Positions 1 through 7,624 of a DNA stretch of 14,253 nucleotides are shown in pieces. The DNA is taken from NCBI GenBank assembly GCA_035276085.1, contig DATELY010000286.1, positions 1-14,253 of the forward strand, written 5' to 3'. Numbering within the stretch: the first letter of the stretch is position 1; the number at the start of each line of letters is the position of its first letter. The notes under the pieces were generated by a model, which was given only the letters and a program-made list of their open reading frames with translations, had not been told where the DNA came from and searched no databases. A program made the position numbers and the translations under genes. Origin of the DNA: DATELY01 sp035276085 (GTDB lineage Bacteria > Pseudomonadota > Gammaproteobacteria > Steroidobacterales > Steroidobacteraceae).

Positions 1-28
1 GCCAGAAGGAAGCCCTCTGATTTCTGGC
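1..28. repeat. Short inverted repeat at left edge
   Basis: GCCAGAA at 1-7 is the exact reverse complement of TTCTGGC at 22-28, giving a 7-bp stem with a 14-base loop. No T-run follows it on the + strand. It could be the end of a terminator for a gene lying left of the window, but that gene is not visible. Confidence 0.35.
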
Positions 29-37
29 CAGCTAGCC

Positions 38-55
38 AGCAGACCAGCAGACCAG
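38..55. repeat. 8-bp tandem repeat, 2.25 copies
   Basis: AGCAGACC occurs at 38-45 and again at 46-53, followed by AG. It lies in the leader upstream of the amidohydrolase. No function is evident; replication slippage is a sufficient explanation. Confidence 0.5.
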
Positions 56-90
56 TCGACGACGATCCTTGATCCACCGCAGAGGCATAC

Positions 91-1830
91 ATGACGAAGT
101 CCCATCGACGCACACTGATTCATGGCGGCGAGGTTCTGACCCAGAACGATCGGCGCGAGACACACGCAGCTATCGTGTTGGAAGGCGACACCGTGCTTGC
201 GACCGGTTCGTTGTCGGACATGAAGTCGCTCGCGGGCGCCTCTGCGCTCGCGCTGGATGTTCAGGGCGGCTGTGTGTTGCCTGGGCTGATCGACTCGCAT
301 CCGCATTTCCTGCACATGGCAGCCTTCGACTTTTTCTGTGTCGATCTGTACGACTCGCGCTCTCACGAGGAGATTTTCGCGCGCATCCGCGAGCGCGCCA
401 ACGTGATGCCGCCCGGTCAATGGATTCTCACCACGCCGGTCGGCGAGCCGCACTATTTCCTGCGCCGCTCGTGGCAGAACCTGCCCGAAGGCAGACTGCC
501 GACGCGCAGCGAGCTGGACGCCGTGGCGCCCAATCATCCACTGCTGCTGCAGGCCTACGCACCCATGATTCCGAACGTCTGCGCGATGAACTTGCGCGCG
601 CTGCAGCAACTCGGGTTCACGCGTGATCTGCCGGATCAAGTGGGAGATGTCTTCATCGAGAAAGATGCGCGTGGCGAGCTCACCGGGATCTTCAGCGGCT
701 CCGTCACGAACTACTACAACCCTGACGAGTTCTGGCGTACGCGCGTGCTGAATCGATTGCCGCCACCGCCCGAGGAACTGTGGTACCTCGGGGCACTGGC
801 CGGGCAGCAGCGCGCTGCGCAGCGCGGCGTCACTGCCGCGTACGAAGCTCACGCCATGGATGCCTCGCACATCGCCGCCTATCAGCGTGTGCGCAATGAG
901 GGTCGCTCGACGCTGCGAGTGTTGGCCGCGTTGGAAATTGCGTCGCACGCTTTCGACCTCGGTGTGAATCTCACCGAGGCGGGCATGCGCGCCAACTTCG
1001 CGCTGGCGGCGAAGCTGACGCAGACGAGCGATCCGCTGTTCCGCGTCGATGGCATGACCCTGTGCCGCGGTGGTCCGTGCTGGCCGGGCTTCATGCGCGC
1101 GGATCAGCCATATAAGGATGCTTTCGGCCGCGCTACCCGCGGCCGGACGTTCGTGCCGCAGAGCATCGAGCGCGAAGCGATCGAGTACGCCCTGCAAAAT
1201 GCGGTGCGACTCAACCTCGTGCAGGGAGGTTATACGGATCATCGCGAGTTCCTCGAATCTCTCGACCCGTTCCTCGAGCGATGGGACGTGCGCAGCCGCG
1301 AATGGATCATTCAGCACAGCATCCTCATCGATCCGAAGACCATCGAGCGCTATGCGCAGCTCAACTTCCATCTGACCAGCAGCCTGAGCTTCTGCTTCGG
1401 CAAAGGCGATTTGTATGCCGAGCGCATCGGTGAGCATGTGCTGCCCGACTTGGCGCCCATCGGCAAGATGATGCGTTCCGGCGCGAACGTCTCACTGGGC
1501 AGTGACTGGGGGCCGGCCAGTGCCTTTGAGCACATGGCGCTGGGCGAAACACGCGAGTTCGCAGGTTCCGGCCGCCGACACGCCGATCCGGACAACATCA
1601 TCGATCGGCAGCAGGCCCTGGATGGTTGGACGCGCAACAACGCGCGATTGATGCACTGGGAGGGCATCGGTACGATCGAGCGCGGCAGCAAGGCTGACAT
1701 CACCATCGTGGATCGCAATCCATTGACCTGCAGTCTCGATGAGCTGCCGAACACGCGTGTCTTGAAGACCGTGCTCGGCGGTCGCGAGGTGTTCGACACG
1801 CAGGTCTTGCGCGCTTTGGCTGAGGATTGA
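91..1830 (+). CDS. YtcJ-type amidohydrolase (amidohydrolase family 3)
   Basis: This 579-residue metal-dependent hydrolase probably cleaves an amide or formamide bond. It has no signal peptide, so it should act in the cytoplasm. The amidohydrolase TIM-barrel signature is visible: a small N-terminal beta-sandwich strand region, the HxH motif in GLIDSHPHF (His70, His72), a later metal-site histidine in IQHS (His409) and the closing aspartate in GSDWG (Asp472), then the C-terminal return to the sandwich (SKADITIVDRNPL). The length is usual for YtcJ-like proteins. The ATG at 91 follows an AGAGG ribosome site at 81-85. The family includes N-substituted formamide deformylase, which releases a primary amine. 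Because the gene ends 60 bases before an amine dehydrogenase, a role in releasing or processing an amine is attractive but inferred. The substrate cannot be read from the sequence; a hydrolase of another cyclic or acyl amide is equally possible. Confidence 0.9.
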   Translation: MTKSHRRTLIHGGEVLTQNDRRETHAAIVLEGDTVLATGSLSDMKSLAGASALALDVQGGCVLPGLIDSHPHFLHMAAFDFFCVDLYDSRSHEEIFARIRERANVMPPGQWILTTPVGEPHYFLRRSWQNLPEGRLPTRSELDAVAPNHPLLLQAYAPMIPNVCAMNLRALQQLGFTRDLPDQVGDVFIEKDARGELTGIFSGSVTNYYNPDEFWRTRVLNRLPPPPEELWYLGALAGQQRAAQRGVTAAYEAHAMDASHIAAYQRVRNEGRSTLRVLAALEIASHAFDLGVNLTEAGMRANFALAAKLTQTSDPLFRVDGMTLCRGGPCWPGFMRADQPYKDAFGRATRGRTFVPQSIEREAIEYALQNAVRLNLVQGGYTDHREFLESLDPFLERWDVRSREWIIQHSILIDPKTIERYAQLNFHLTSSLSFCFGKGDLYAERIGEHVLPDLAPIGKMMRSGANVSLGSDWGPASAFEHMALGETREFAGSGRRHADPDNIIDRQQALDGWTRNNARLMHWEGIGTIERGSKADITIVDRNPLTCSLDELPNTRVLKTVLGGREVFDTQVLRALAED

Positions 1831-1890
1831 TGGTCGTTCAAGGCCTCGGTGCATGAGCGCGAACAACGGCAACACGCAGTGGGAACAGCC

Positions 1891-3054
1891 ATGAGCATGC
1901 GATACAAGAACTCAAGAGTCCGAGGTCTGTGGTACGCGCTCGGACTCGCGCCGCTCCTGGCTGTCACGCACGCTGCGGAACCGGTTCCCGATGATCCGCT
2001 GGGCATGGTGAAAACGCTGCCTGCGCCGTCACCTCATTGGATGTGGGTCAACGACTTCGTGTTTACGCACATGTCCGATGGGCAAGCGTTCCTGGTCGAT
2101 GGGGATAGTGGCACGTTGCTGGGCCAGCTCAGCACGGGCTTTGGTTTCAACCGTGTCCTCGTGCCCAAGTCGCAGGACGTCGTCTACGCGCCCGAGACGT
2201 ACTTCTCACGCGGCAGCCGCGGCGAGCGAACCGATATCGTCGCCGTGTACGACTACCGCACGTTGTCCGTGCTCGAGGAGATCGCGATCCCGCCGAAGCG
2301 CTCCTCCAACATGCCGATGATGGCCAACGCCGAATTCACCGACGATGAGCGCTTCATACTCATCTACAATTTCAATCCGGCGCAATCGGTGACGGTGGTC
2401 GATGCGCGCGCGCGCAAGTTCGTGGGCGAGATCGAAACGCCCGGCTGCGCCCTGGTCTATCCGACCGGCCCGCGATCCTTCTTCAGCATTTGTGCCGACG
2501 GGGCCTTGCTCGACACGCAGCTCGATGACAAGGGCGGCATGGCACGGCAACGCCGTACCGCGCATCTGTTCGACGTCAAGGATCCGGTCACCGAGAAGGG
2601 CGTGCGCAGCGGCAATCGCTGGCTGTTCGTGTCGTTCGATGGGATGGTCCACCCCATCGAGATCGCTGCCAATGGACTGACCGCCGGCCGCACATGGTCG
2701 CTCTTCGACGCACAGGAGCGCGCGCAGTCCTGGCGCACGGGCGGGCTGCAGCATCTTGCAATCCATGAAGCTACGCAGCGCCTTTACGCCATCGTGCATC
2801 AGGGTCCGCTCGACACTCGTAAGGATCCCGGGGTGGATGTGTGGGTCTACGATCTGCGCAGTCGCAAGCGTGTCCAGAAGATGACGCTCAAGAATCCCGC
2901 CGGCTCGATTCGAGTGACGCGCGACGACAAGCCGGTGTTGTTCTCGATTTTCCTGGGCAGCAATACCACCGATGTCTACGATGCGTTGAGTGGCGCGCAC
3001 CTGCGGTCGATCGCCGAGATCGGCACCACGCCCACCATCCTGGTCGATCCTTGA
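1891..3054 (+). CDS. aauB: Aromatic amine dehydrogenase, large (beta-propeller) subunit
   Basis: Large subunit of the periplasmic TTQ amine dehydrogenase, which oxidises primary amines to aldehyde and ammonia. The 387-residue product has an N-terminal signal peptide: basic start MSMRYKNSRVRG, hydrophobic stretch to about residue 27, and likely cleavage near THA-AEP. The rest resembles the beta-propeller heavy chain of the MauB/AauB family, with segments such as PHWMWVNDFVF, GFGFNRVLVP, YAPETYFSRG and PTGPRSFFSICADG that I recognise from this family. The ATG at 1891 is chosen because it starts the signal peptide directly; an upstream in-frame GTG at 1849 would add 14 charged residues before it. 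The ribosome site is weak (GGGA at 1881-1884). It is followed after 13 bases by the small subunit, as expected for an obligate partner. The methylamine dehydrogenase heavy chain is the alternative; the AADH assignment rests mainly on the small subunit. Confidence 0.92.
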   Translation: MSMRYKNSRVRGLWYALGLAPLLAVTHAAEPVPDDPLGMVKTLPAPSPHWMWVNDFVFTHMSDGQAFLVDGDSGTLLGQLSTGFGFNRVLVPKSQDVVYAPETYFSRGSRGERTDIVAVYDYRTLSVLEEIAIPPKRSSNMPMMANAEFTDDERFILIYNFNPAQSVTVVDARARKFVGEIETPGCALVYPTGPRSFFSICADGALLDTQLDDKGGMARQRRTAHLFDVKDPVTEKGVRSGNRWLFVSFDGMVHPIEIAANGLTAGRTWSLFDAQERAQSWRTGGLQHLAIHEATQRLYAIVHQGPLDTRKDPGVDVWVYDLRSRKRVQKMTLKNPAGSIRVTRDDKPVLFSIFLGSNTTDVYDALSGAHLRSIAEIGTTPTILVDP

Positions 3055-3067
3055 ACGAGTAACTGCA

Positions 3068-3583
3068 ATGAAATGGTTGGACTCACTGACCGAGCAAACC
3101 ACTCGTGCGCTGTCGGGCCGCACCTCGCGCCGCAGCGTTCTGGGTTCTCTGGGCGCGATCTTCGTGAGCGCCTCGACACTGCCGCTCCTGCCGGTTGCGC
3201 GCGGCGCTACGCCCGCTGAATCCGGCGCGAAGCCGGGCAGCGATGACCCGACCAGCTGCGATTACTGGCGGCACTGCGCCATCGATGGCTTCATCTGCAG
3301 CTGCTGCGGCGGCTCGCAGTCATCCTGTCCTCCGGGCACGGAGATGTCCCCCGTCACGTGGATCGGCACCTGTCACAATCCGGCCGACGGCAAGGATTAC
3401 GCGATCGCTTACAACGATTGCTGCGGTCGCGGCGCGTGCGGCCGCTGTCAATGCAACCGCAACGAACGCGATATGCCGCTGTACATCCCGTTCCAAGCGA
3501 ACGACTACAACTGGTGCGCTGGCAGCCGGTCGGACGTGCCCTATAACTGCTCCACCGCCCGGGTGGTGGGGGAAGCCAAATAA
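3068..3583 (+). CDS. aauA: Aromatic amine dehydrogenase, small TTQ subunit
   Basis: Catalytic small subunit carrying tryptophan tryptophylquinone, 171 residues. The N-terminus has a twin-arginine-like leader (SRRSVLG, Arg21-Arg22, then a hydrophobic stretch to about residue 47). The two TTQ-forming tryptophans are Trp98 (VTWIGTC) and Trp149 (YNWCAG); they are 51 residues apart, matching 57/108 in methylamine dehydrogenase and 109/160 in AADH. The catalytic base corresponds to Asp117 (YNDCCG), 19 after Trp98, and the second essential aspartate to Asp73 (CAIDG), 25 before it. The mature region has 14 cysteines (64, 70, 77, 79, 80, 87, 102, 118, 119, 124, 127, 129, 150, 161). Methylamine dehydrogenase has 12; the extra pair, Cys80 and Cys124, is the AADH pattern as I recall it. 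The ATG at 3068 is chosen over an in-frame upstream start because it begins the leader. Its ribosome site is weak, so translational coupling to the large subunit is likely. Confidence 0.95.
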   Translation: MKWLDSLTEQTTRALSGRTSRRSVLGSLGAIFVSASTLPLLPVARGATPAESGAKPGSDDPTSCDYWRHCAIDGFICSCCGGSQSSCPPGTEMSPVTWIGTCHNPADGKDYAIAYNDCCGRGACGRCQCNRNERDMPLYIPFQANDYNWCAGSRSDVPYNCSTARVVGEAK

Positions 3584-3594
3584 GAAGCGAACTC

Positions 3595-4005
3595 ATGCCA
3601 GCGCGCGAAATCGTCGCTCTGCTTGTGCTGGTGCCAGGAATTCTGAGTCCTTGCGCGGGCTGGGCGTACGAGCCACAGATGAACTACACGCTGCAGTGCA
3701 TGGGGTGTCACACACCCGACGGCAGCGGTGTGCCGGATCGCGTTCCATCGATGCGCGAGACACTGGTGCCGTTGGCGGCGAAACCGGATGGCCGACGCTA
3801 TCTCGTGCAGGTGCCGGGAGCTGCGCAATCCACGTTGTCGGACGCGGAGCTTGCGCAACTGCTGAATTGGATGATCGATTCTCTCAGCGCGACCCGAGGC
3901 ACGTTCGTGCCTTTCACGGCAAGCGAGGTCAGTCAGTACCGCCGCCACGCATTGCTGGATGTACGCGGCACACGTGAGCGGGTGTTACGCGGGCTGGCAC
4001 AGTAG
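3595..4005 (+). CDS. Small periplasmic monohaem cytochrome c
   Basis: A 136-residue exported c-type cytochrome. The signal peptide covers about residues 1-24 (hydrophobic EIVALLVLVPGIL, probable cleavage after GWA). One haem-binding motif CMGCH lies at residues 35-39, followed by the typical TPDGSG loop. Met53 (VPSM) or a methionine in NWMID could be the sixth haem ligand. It starts 11 bases after the small subunit stop, so it is almost surely cotranscribed. A small monohaem cytochrome (orf-2) is also found in the Alcaligenes faecalis aau cluster. The likely role is to accept electrons from reduced TTQ or pass them to the respiratory chain, in place of or beside a blue copper protein such as azurin; none is encoded here. 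That role is inference. Confidence 0.88.
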   Translation: MPAREIVALLVLVPGILSPCAGWAYEPQMNYTLQCMGCHTPDGSGVPDRVPSMRETLVPLAAKPDGRRYLVQVPGAAQSTLSDAELAQLLNWMIDSLSATRGTFVPFTASEVSQYRRHALLDVRGTRERVLRGLAQ

Positions 4006-4037
4006 TCGCGTCGCAAGGATTCGAAGAGTGGGCTGAT

Positions 4038-4054
4038 TGCCATTTTCGGCTAAC
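4038..4054 (+). promoter_or_regulatory. Shared 17-base upstream element, copy 1
   Basis: TGCCATTTTCGGCTAAC lies 55 bases ahead of the TonB receptor start. It matches 15 of 17 positions with the element at 7623-7639, which sits 60 bases ahead of the kinase. The position and repetition suggest a promoter core or operator common to both units. I could not assign a convincing -35/-10 pair. Confidence 0.4.
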
Positions 4055-4109
4055 GAATCCGGTTCCGAAGTGGCTACGGTAGATCCCTACACAAAAAAGG
4101 GACCTCGAT

Positions 4110-6362
4110 ATGAGCCACCGTGCCTCCCAGAAAATTAGCTCGACTGCATCGATCCTGTTCAGCGTGATGCTGCCATCCCTTGCGGCGGCGCAGCTCGAGG
4201 AGGTCGTCGTCACGGCGCAGAAGCGTCAGGAGAGCCTGCAGGACGTGGGTATCTCGGTAACGGCGTTTTCCGCCAAGCAGCTCGAAGAGCTGAACATCGG
4301 CAACACGACTGCCATCACGCAGCAAGTGCCGGGACTGCAGGTGTCGGCCTTCTCTCCGGTACTCACGGTGTTCAATTTGCGCGGCGTGTCGCAGAACAAC
4401 TTCCAGGACAATCTCGAAGCGCCGGTGGCCGTCTACATGGATGGCGTCTACGTGGCGAGCATGAACGCCATCAATTCGCAGCTGTTCGATGTCGATCGCA
4501 TCGAAGTGCTGCGCGGGCCGCAGGGCACGCTTTTCGGCCGCAACGCCACCGGCGGGCTCATTCATTTCATCTCGCGCAAGGCCACCGACACCTCGTTCAA
4601 CGGCTACGTCGAAGCCGGCGTCGCCAAGTTCTCGACGTACAGCCTCGAAGCCGCGTTGGGTGGCTCACTGTCCGACAGAATGCGCGGCCGCATCGCGGCG
4701 CGGGGAGAAACATCGGACGGCTACCTGAAGCCGGGCGTCACGAACGGTCAGCAGGCGCAGGGGCGTACCTCGCAAGGCGCAAATGGCTATGCCGTGCGTG
4801 GCACCCTGCAGTTCGATGTCACTGACGCGGTGTTGCTCGATCTGACCGGCTCCTACTCGGCGGATCGCGATGTCCCGACGGGCGAATACACGTTTGCAGC
4901 GATCGGTTTCGATCCGACCACCGGTCTGGGCCGGTTCACCAACGCCGTCGATCCGGCCAATCCCGATGCCGGGCCGACCAACTTCAGTCGCCGCGCCGTG
5001 ACGGGCGACCCTTGGCGTCACTCGGGCAACGACGATCCACGCCTGGATCGAACCGTGCGCTCCGGTACGGCGCAAGTGACTGCAAAGCTGGGCGAGGGCA
5101 TCGAGCTCGTCTCCATCACGAATGCGATGTCCATGGACAAGAAGTACAACGAGGATGCGAATACCTTGGTCGCTCCCTTCTTTCCCTACAACACGCGCAC
5201 CTCTTACGAGCAGTGGTCGCAGGAGCTGCGGTTGTCGGGCGCGCTCGATCGCTTCCGCTGGCAGGTGGGCGGCTACTATCTGGACATGACGTGGGACACG
5301 TTCCAGTACGTTGCCGGCAGCTTCATTCTGAGCGGCGTGACGGGCAGCCTCACCGACACACAGAACATGTCGACCTTCGGCAAGGTGGATTCGCGCAACT
5401 GGTCCGCGTTCGGTCAGGCGGAATACGATCTGACGGACGAGCTCACTCTGATCGCCGGCGCGCGCTGGTCCCATGACGACAAGGACCTCGATCTGCGCCG
5501 CGTGTATGCGGACGTGCCTGCAGGGATCCCGCCCACCGAAACTTTCAACATCCACGACGTGCCGATTCCGGGCGTGGATCGCATCGACTATGGAGACTAT
5601 GCGGCGCGCGTTCAGCTCAATTGGAAACCGATCGCGGACCACCTGTTCTATCTTGCCTTCAATCGCGGCATCAAAGGCGGCAACTGGTCGCTCGATCCGC
5701 TGGGCTCGGTCGCCAACGAGGATCTCAAGCACGGCCCCGAAAAGCTCCTAGCCTATGAGATTGGCTGGAAGGCGGATCTGTTCGGCGGTCTGGCAAGGCT
5801 GAACACGGCAGCCTTTTACTACGACTACCGCGACTATCAGGCCTTTTCGATGTTGGCGGTAACACCGCAGGTGACCAATTCGGACGCGAAGGCCCATGGC
5901 GGAGAGCTCGAGCTCACGCTGGCACCGACTGAGGGACTGCTGTTCTCATTGGGCGCCGCCTTCATCGATTCGGAAGTCGACGCAGTGCCCAATCAATTCG
6001 GCGGCGTCGTGCGCGATGCCGAACTGCCGAACGCTCCGGCAGTGAGTCTGAACTGGCTGGGTCGTTATGAGTGGCCTGCGCTGGCGGGCAGCATTGGCGT
6101 ACAAGTGGACGGCCGCTGGAACGACGATCAGTACCTCGAGGGGACGAACGCCCAGGTCTCGCACGAGCCATCGTATGCAGTGTGGAACGCCAGCGTGTCG
6201 TATCGCACGGCTGACGAGAAAATTCGGCTTGCCGCGTACGTCAAGAACTTCACGAATGAGGCGTATCGCTCCTACGACCTGGATCTCGGCCTGTTGGGAG
6301 TCATGCAGGAGATGTATGCACCGCCGCGGCAGTATGGGGCCAGCGTGACTTACCGCTGGTGA
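4110..6362 (+). CDS. TonB-dependent outer-membrane receptor
   Basis: A 750-residue outer-membrane transporter driven by TonB/ExbBD. A signal peptide ends near LAAA-QLEE (residue 27). A TonB-box-like stretch EEVVVTAQKR follows at residues 30-39, then the plug domain to about residue 160, including VLRGPQGTLFGRNATGG and the plug-end motif around Gly143-Lys157. The remainder shows alternating beta-barrel strands and ends in the aromatic terminus YGASVTYRW, the usual barrel-assembly signal. Length is typical. A ribosome site AAGGGA at 4097-4102 supports the ATG at 4110. The gene has its own 104-base upstream region with the shared 17-base element, and mauE follows after 28 bases, so receptor, mauE and mauD probably form one transcript. 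I see no TonB or ExbBD gene nearby. The ligand is unknown; placement suggests an amine-bearing molecule too large or too dilute for porins. A siderophore or sugar receptor cannot be excluded from sequence. Confidence 0.95.
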   Translation: MSHRASQKISSTASILFSVMLPSLAAAQLEEVVVTAQKRQESLQDVGISVTAFSAKQLEELNIGNTTAITQQVPGLQVSAFSPVLTVFNLRGVSQNNFQDNLEAPVAVYMDGVYVASMNAINSQLFDVDRIEVLRGPQGTLFGRNATGGLIHFISRKATDTSFNGYVEAGVAKFSTYSLEAALGGSLSDRMRGRIAARGETSDGYLKPGVTNGQQAQGRTSQGANGYAVRGTLQFDVTDAVLLDLTGSYSADRDVPTGEYTFAAIGFDPTTGLGRFTNAVDPANPDAGPTNFSRRAVTGDPWRHSGNDDPRLDRTVRSGTAQVTAKLGEGIELVSITNAMSMDKKYNEDANTLVAPFFPYNTRTSYEQWSQELRLSGALDRFRWQVGGYYLDMTWDTFQYVAGSFILSGVTGSLTDTQNMSTFGKVDSRNWSAFGQAEYDLTDELTLIAGARWSHDDKDLDLRRVYADVPAGIPPTETFNIHDVPIPGVDRIDYGDYAARVQLNWKPIADHLFYLAFNRGIKGGNWSLDPLGSVANEDLKHGPEKLLAYEIGWKADLFGGLARLNTAAFYYDYRDYQAFSMLAVTPQVTNSDAKAHGGELELTLAPTEGLLFSLGAAFIDSEVDAVPNQFGGVVRDAELPNAPAVSLNWLGRYEWPALAGSIGVQVDGRWNDDQYLEGTNAQVSHEPSYAVWNASVSYRTADEKIRLAAYVKNFTNEAYRSYDLDLGLLGVMQEMYAPPRQYGASVTYRW

Positions 6363-6390
6363 CATCCGGTCGGGATGCTACATTGCACTC

Positions 6391-6906
6391 GTGATCGATC
6401 CGGCTATTCATACATTGATTGCGATCGGACTGGCGGTGCTGTTCGGCACCGCCGCCGTCCACAAGGTGCGATCGCCAGCCATGTTTGTGGCGACTCTCGC
6501 CGACTATCGGCTGCTACCGCCGCAGCTCTCATCAGCGGCGGCGGTCCTGCTCATCGCCCTCGAGTTCGCACTGGCCGCAGGGCTCCTCTGGCCAGCCACA
6601 CGAGGACTTGGCGGCATCGTCGGCGCGAGCCTCTTGCTGGTCTATGCGGCGGCGATCGCGATCAATTTGCGTCGCGGGCGTCGCCATCTGGACTGCGGCT
6701 GCACGTTGCAGCACCGGCCGATCGGCGGATGGATGGTCGCACGCAATTCAGTGCTCGCGGCTGCCGCGCTCTTGCTGGTCATTCCCATGTCGAGCCGGAC
6801 GATCCAGAGCACGGATGTTGCTACGATCGTGGCCGCGCTGTGCGTGATCGTGCTGCTCTATGCAGCTGCCGATCTGCTGCTGGCACGGGCAGGCGAGCGC
6901 GGATGA
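6391..6906 (+). CDS. mauE: MauE-like membrane protein for small-subunit maturation
   Basis: A 171-residue inner-membrane protein with about four to five hydrophobic segments (near residues 5-24, 47-68, 73-93, 120-133 and 143-165). It carries the DCGC motif with Cys102 and Cys104, which is characteristic of the MauE branch of the DoxX-like superfamily. In mau and aau clusters MauE works with MauD in the export, folding and disulfide formation of the cysteine-rich small subunit. The start is GTG at 6391; no ATG lies in frame nearby and the ribosome site is weak, so coupling to the receptor 28 bases upstream is likely. mauD begins 22 bases after its stop. In the described aau order E and D lie between B and A; here they lie after the receptor. 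Confidence 0.88.
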   Translation: MIDPAIHTLIAIGLAVLFGTAAVHKVRSPAMFVATLADYRLLPPQLSSAAAVLLIALEFALAAGLLWPATRGLGGIVGASLLLVYAAAIAINLRRGRRHLDCGCTLQHRPIGGWMVARNSVLAAAALLLVIPMSSRTIQSTDVATIVAALCVIVLLYAAADLLLARAGERG

Positions 6907-6928
6907 TTACGCTACCCACGGAGTTCGA

Positions 6929-7537
6929 ATGAGCGCTTTGACCCTCTCGCATGTCATCCTGTGGGTACTGGTCGTTGCACTGTCGCTCGTGGTGCTCGCG
7001 CTCGCACGGCAGATCGGAGTCCTGCACGATCGAATCGCGCCCACTGGCGCATTGATGTTCGCGAAGGGACTCGCGGTGGGCGAGCCCGCACCGATCGTCG
7101 GTGCCACCGATCTCGATGGGAACGCGCTGCAGATTGGCGCGGCACGCACGGACGGCAAAAGCACGCTGGTGATGTTTCTTTCTCCGACCTGTCCAGTCTG
7201 CAAAACATTGCTGCCTGTCGTGAAAGCGAGCCGCGGCAGCGAACGGGATTGGCTCGAGATCACGCTCGCGAGCGACGGTGACAGGGACGAGAACGCCGCA
7301 TTCCGTACACGCAATGCGTTGGAGGGAGTTGCCTATGTGCTTTCGCCCGCGCTGGGCATGGCCTATCAAATCAATCGTCTCCCCTATGCGGTGCTGCTCG
7401 ATGAGCACGGCATCGTGCTGGCGCGCGGCTTGATCAATTCTCGTGAGCATCTCGAGAGCCTCTTCGAGGCGAAGCGACTCGGCGTAGCGTCGGTTCAGCG
7501 TTACCTCGACAGTCGACGAGGCCAGCGCACCGCCTGA
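6929..7537 (+). CDS. mauD: MauD-like thioredoxin-fold protein for small-subunit disulfides
   Basis: A 202-residue membrane-anchored thioredoxin-like protein. An N-terminal anchor spans about residues 5-27, followed by the MauD hallmark RQIGVLHDRIAPTGAL. A periplasmic thioredoxin fold follows, with the redox motif CPVC at Cys88-Cys91 inside FLSPTCPVCK, and the cis-proline region NRLPYAVLLDEHG. It should form or isomerise the disulfides of the small subunit, which has 14 cysteines and thus up to seven bridges. Insertion mutants in this gene in Alcaligenes faecalis lose growth on phenylethylamine, tyramine and tryptamine, as I recall from the published aau work. The ATG at 6929 is preferred over an upstream in-frame ATG at 6860, because it begins the anchor and follows ACGGAG at 6918-6923; the earlier start would overlap mauE by 47 bases. 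Confidence 0.92.
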   Translation: MSALTLSHVILWVLVVALSLVVLALARQIGVLHDRIAPTGALMFAKGLAVGEPAPIVGATDLDGNALQIGAARTDGKSTLVMFLSPTCPVCKTLLPVVKASRGSERDWLEITLASDGDRDENAAFRTRNALEGVAYVLSPALGMAYQINRLPYAVLLDEHGIVLARGLINSREHLESLFEAKRLGVASVQRYLDSRRGQRTA

Positions 7538-7624
7538 ACTGCTTCTTTGCGGTGAGCTCACCTCGATGGAGCGGGATCGCCACACCGCGGAGCTCCTGCG
7601 GTTTCGAGCTGCCTCTTTGCAGTG
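7536..7624. repeat. Degenerate 19-base direct repeat, 70-base period
   Basis: GAACTGCTTCTTTGCGGTG at 7536-7554 recurs as GAGCTGCCTCTTTGCAGTG at 7606-7624. Sixteen of 19 bases agree and all three differences are transitions. Between the copies lie a 12-base perfect palindrome GGTGAGCTCACC (7551-7562) and the hairpin at 7584-7602. The region separates mauD from the kinase and could hold regulatory sites. Confidence 0.45.
7584..7605 (+). terminator. Possible weak terminator after mauD
   Basis: ACCGCGG (7584-7590) pairs with CC-GCGGT (7595-7602, T7597 bulged) around an AGCT loop and is followed by TTTC. The stem is GC-rich but the T-run is very short. It lies 46 bases after the mauD stop. It may instead be an operator. 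Confidence 0.3.

Noticed and set aside
69..626. 185-codon + strand frame overlapping the amidohydrolase start
   Set aside because: Arg/Ala-rich shadow in another frame of a clear amidohydrolase gene.
2206..3123. Long - strand open frame opposite the AADH large subunit
   Set aside because: It is a by-product of high GC codon bias on the other strand. The product has no recognisable domain, and the + strand gene is a clear family member.
3595..3670. Lipoprotein signal in the cytochrome c (LSPC before AGW)
   Set aside because: Proline precedes the cysteine, which does not fit the lipobox; an ordinary signal peptide cleaved near residue 24 fits better.
4084..4102. TCCCT/AGGGA hairpin covering the receptor ribosome site
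   Set aside because: Only five base pairs with a nine-base loop, and any AGGGA ribosome site can find such a partner by chance.
4665..5732. 355-codon - strand open frame opposite the TonB receptor
   Set aside because: Its composition is rich in Arg, His and Val as in antisense shadows, with no motif. The receptor reading frame is unambiguous.
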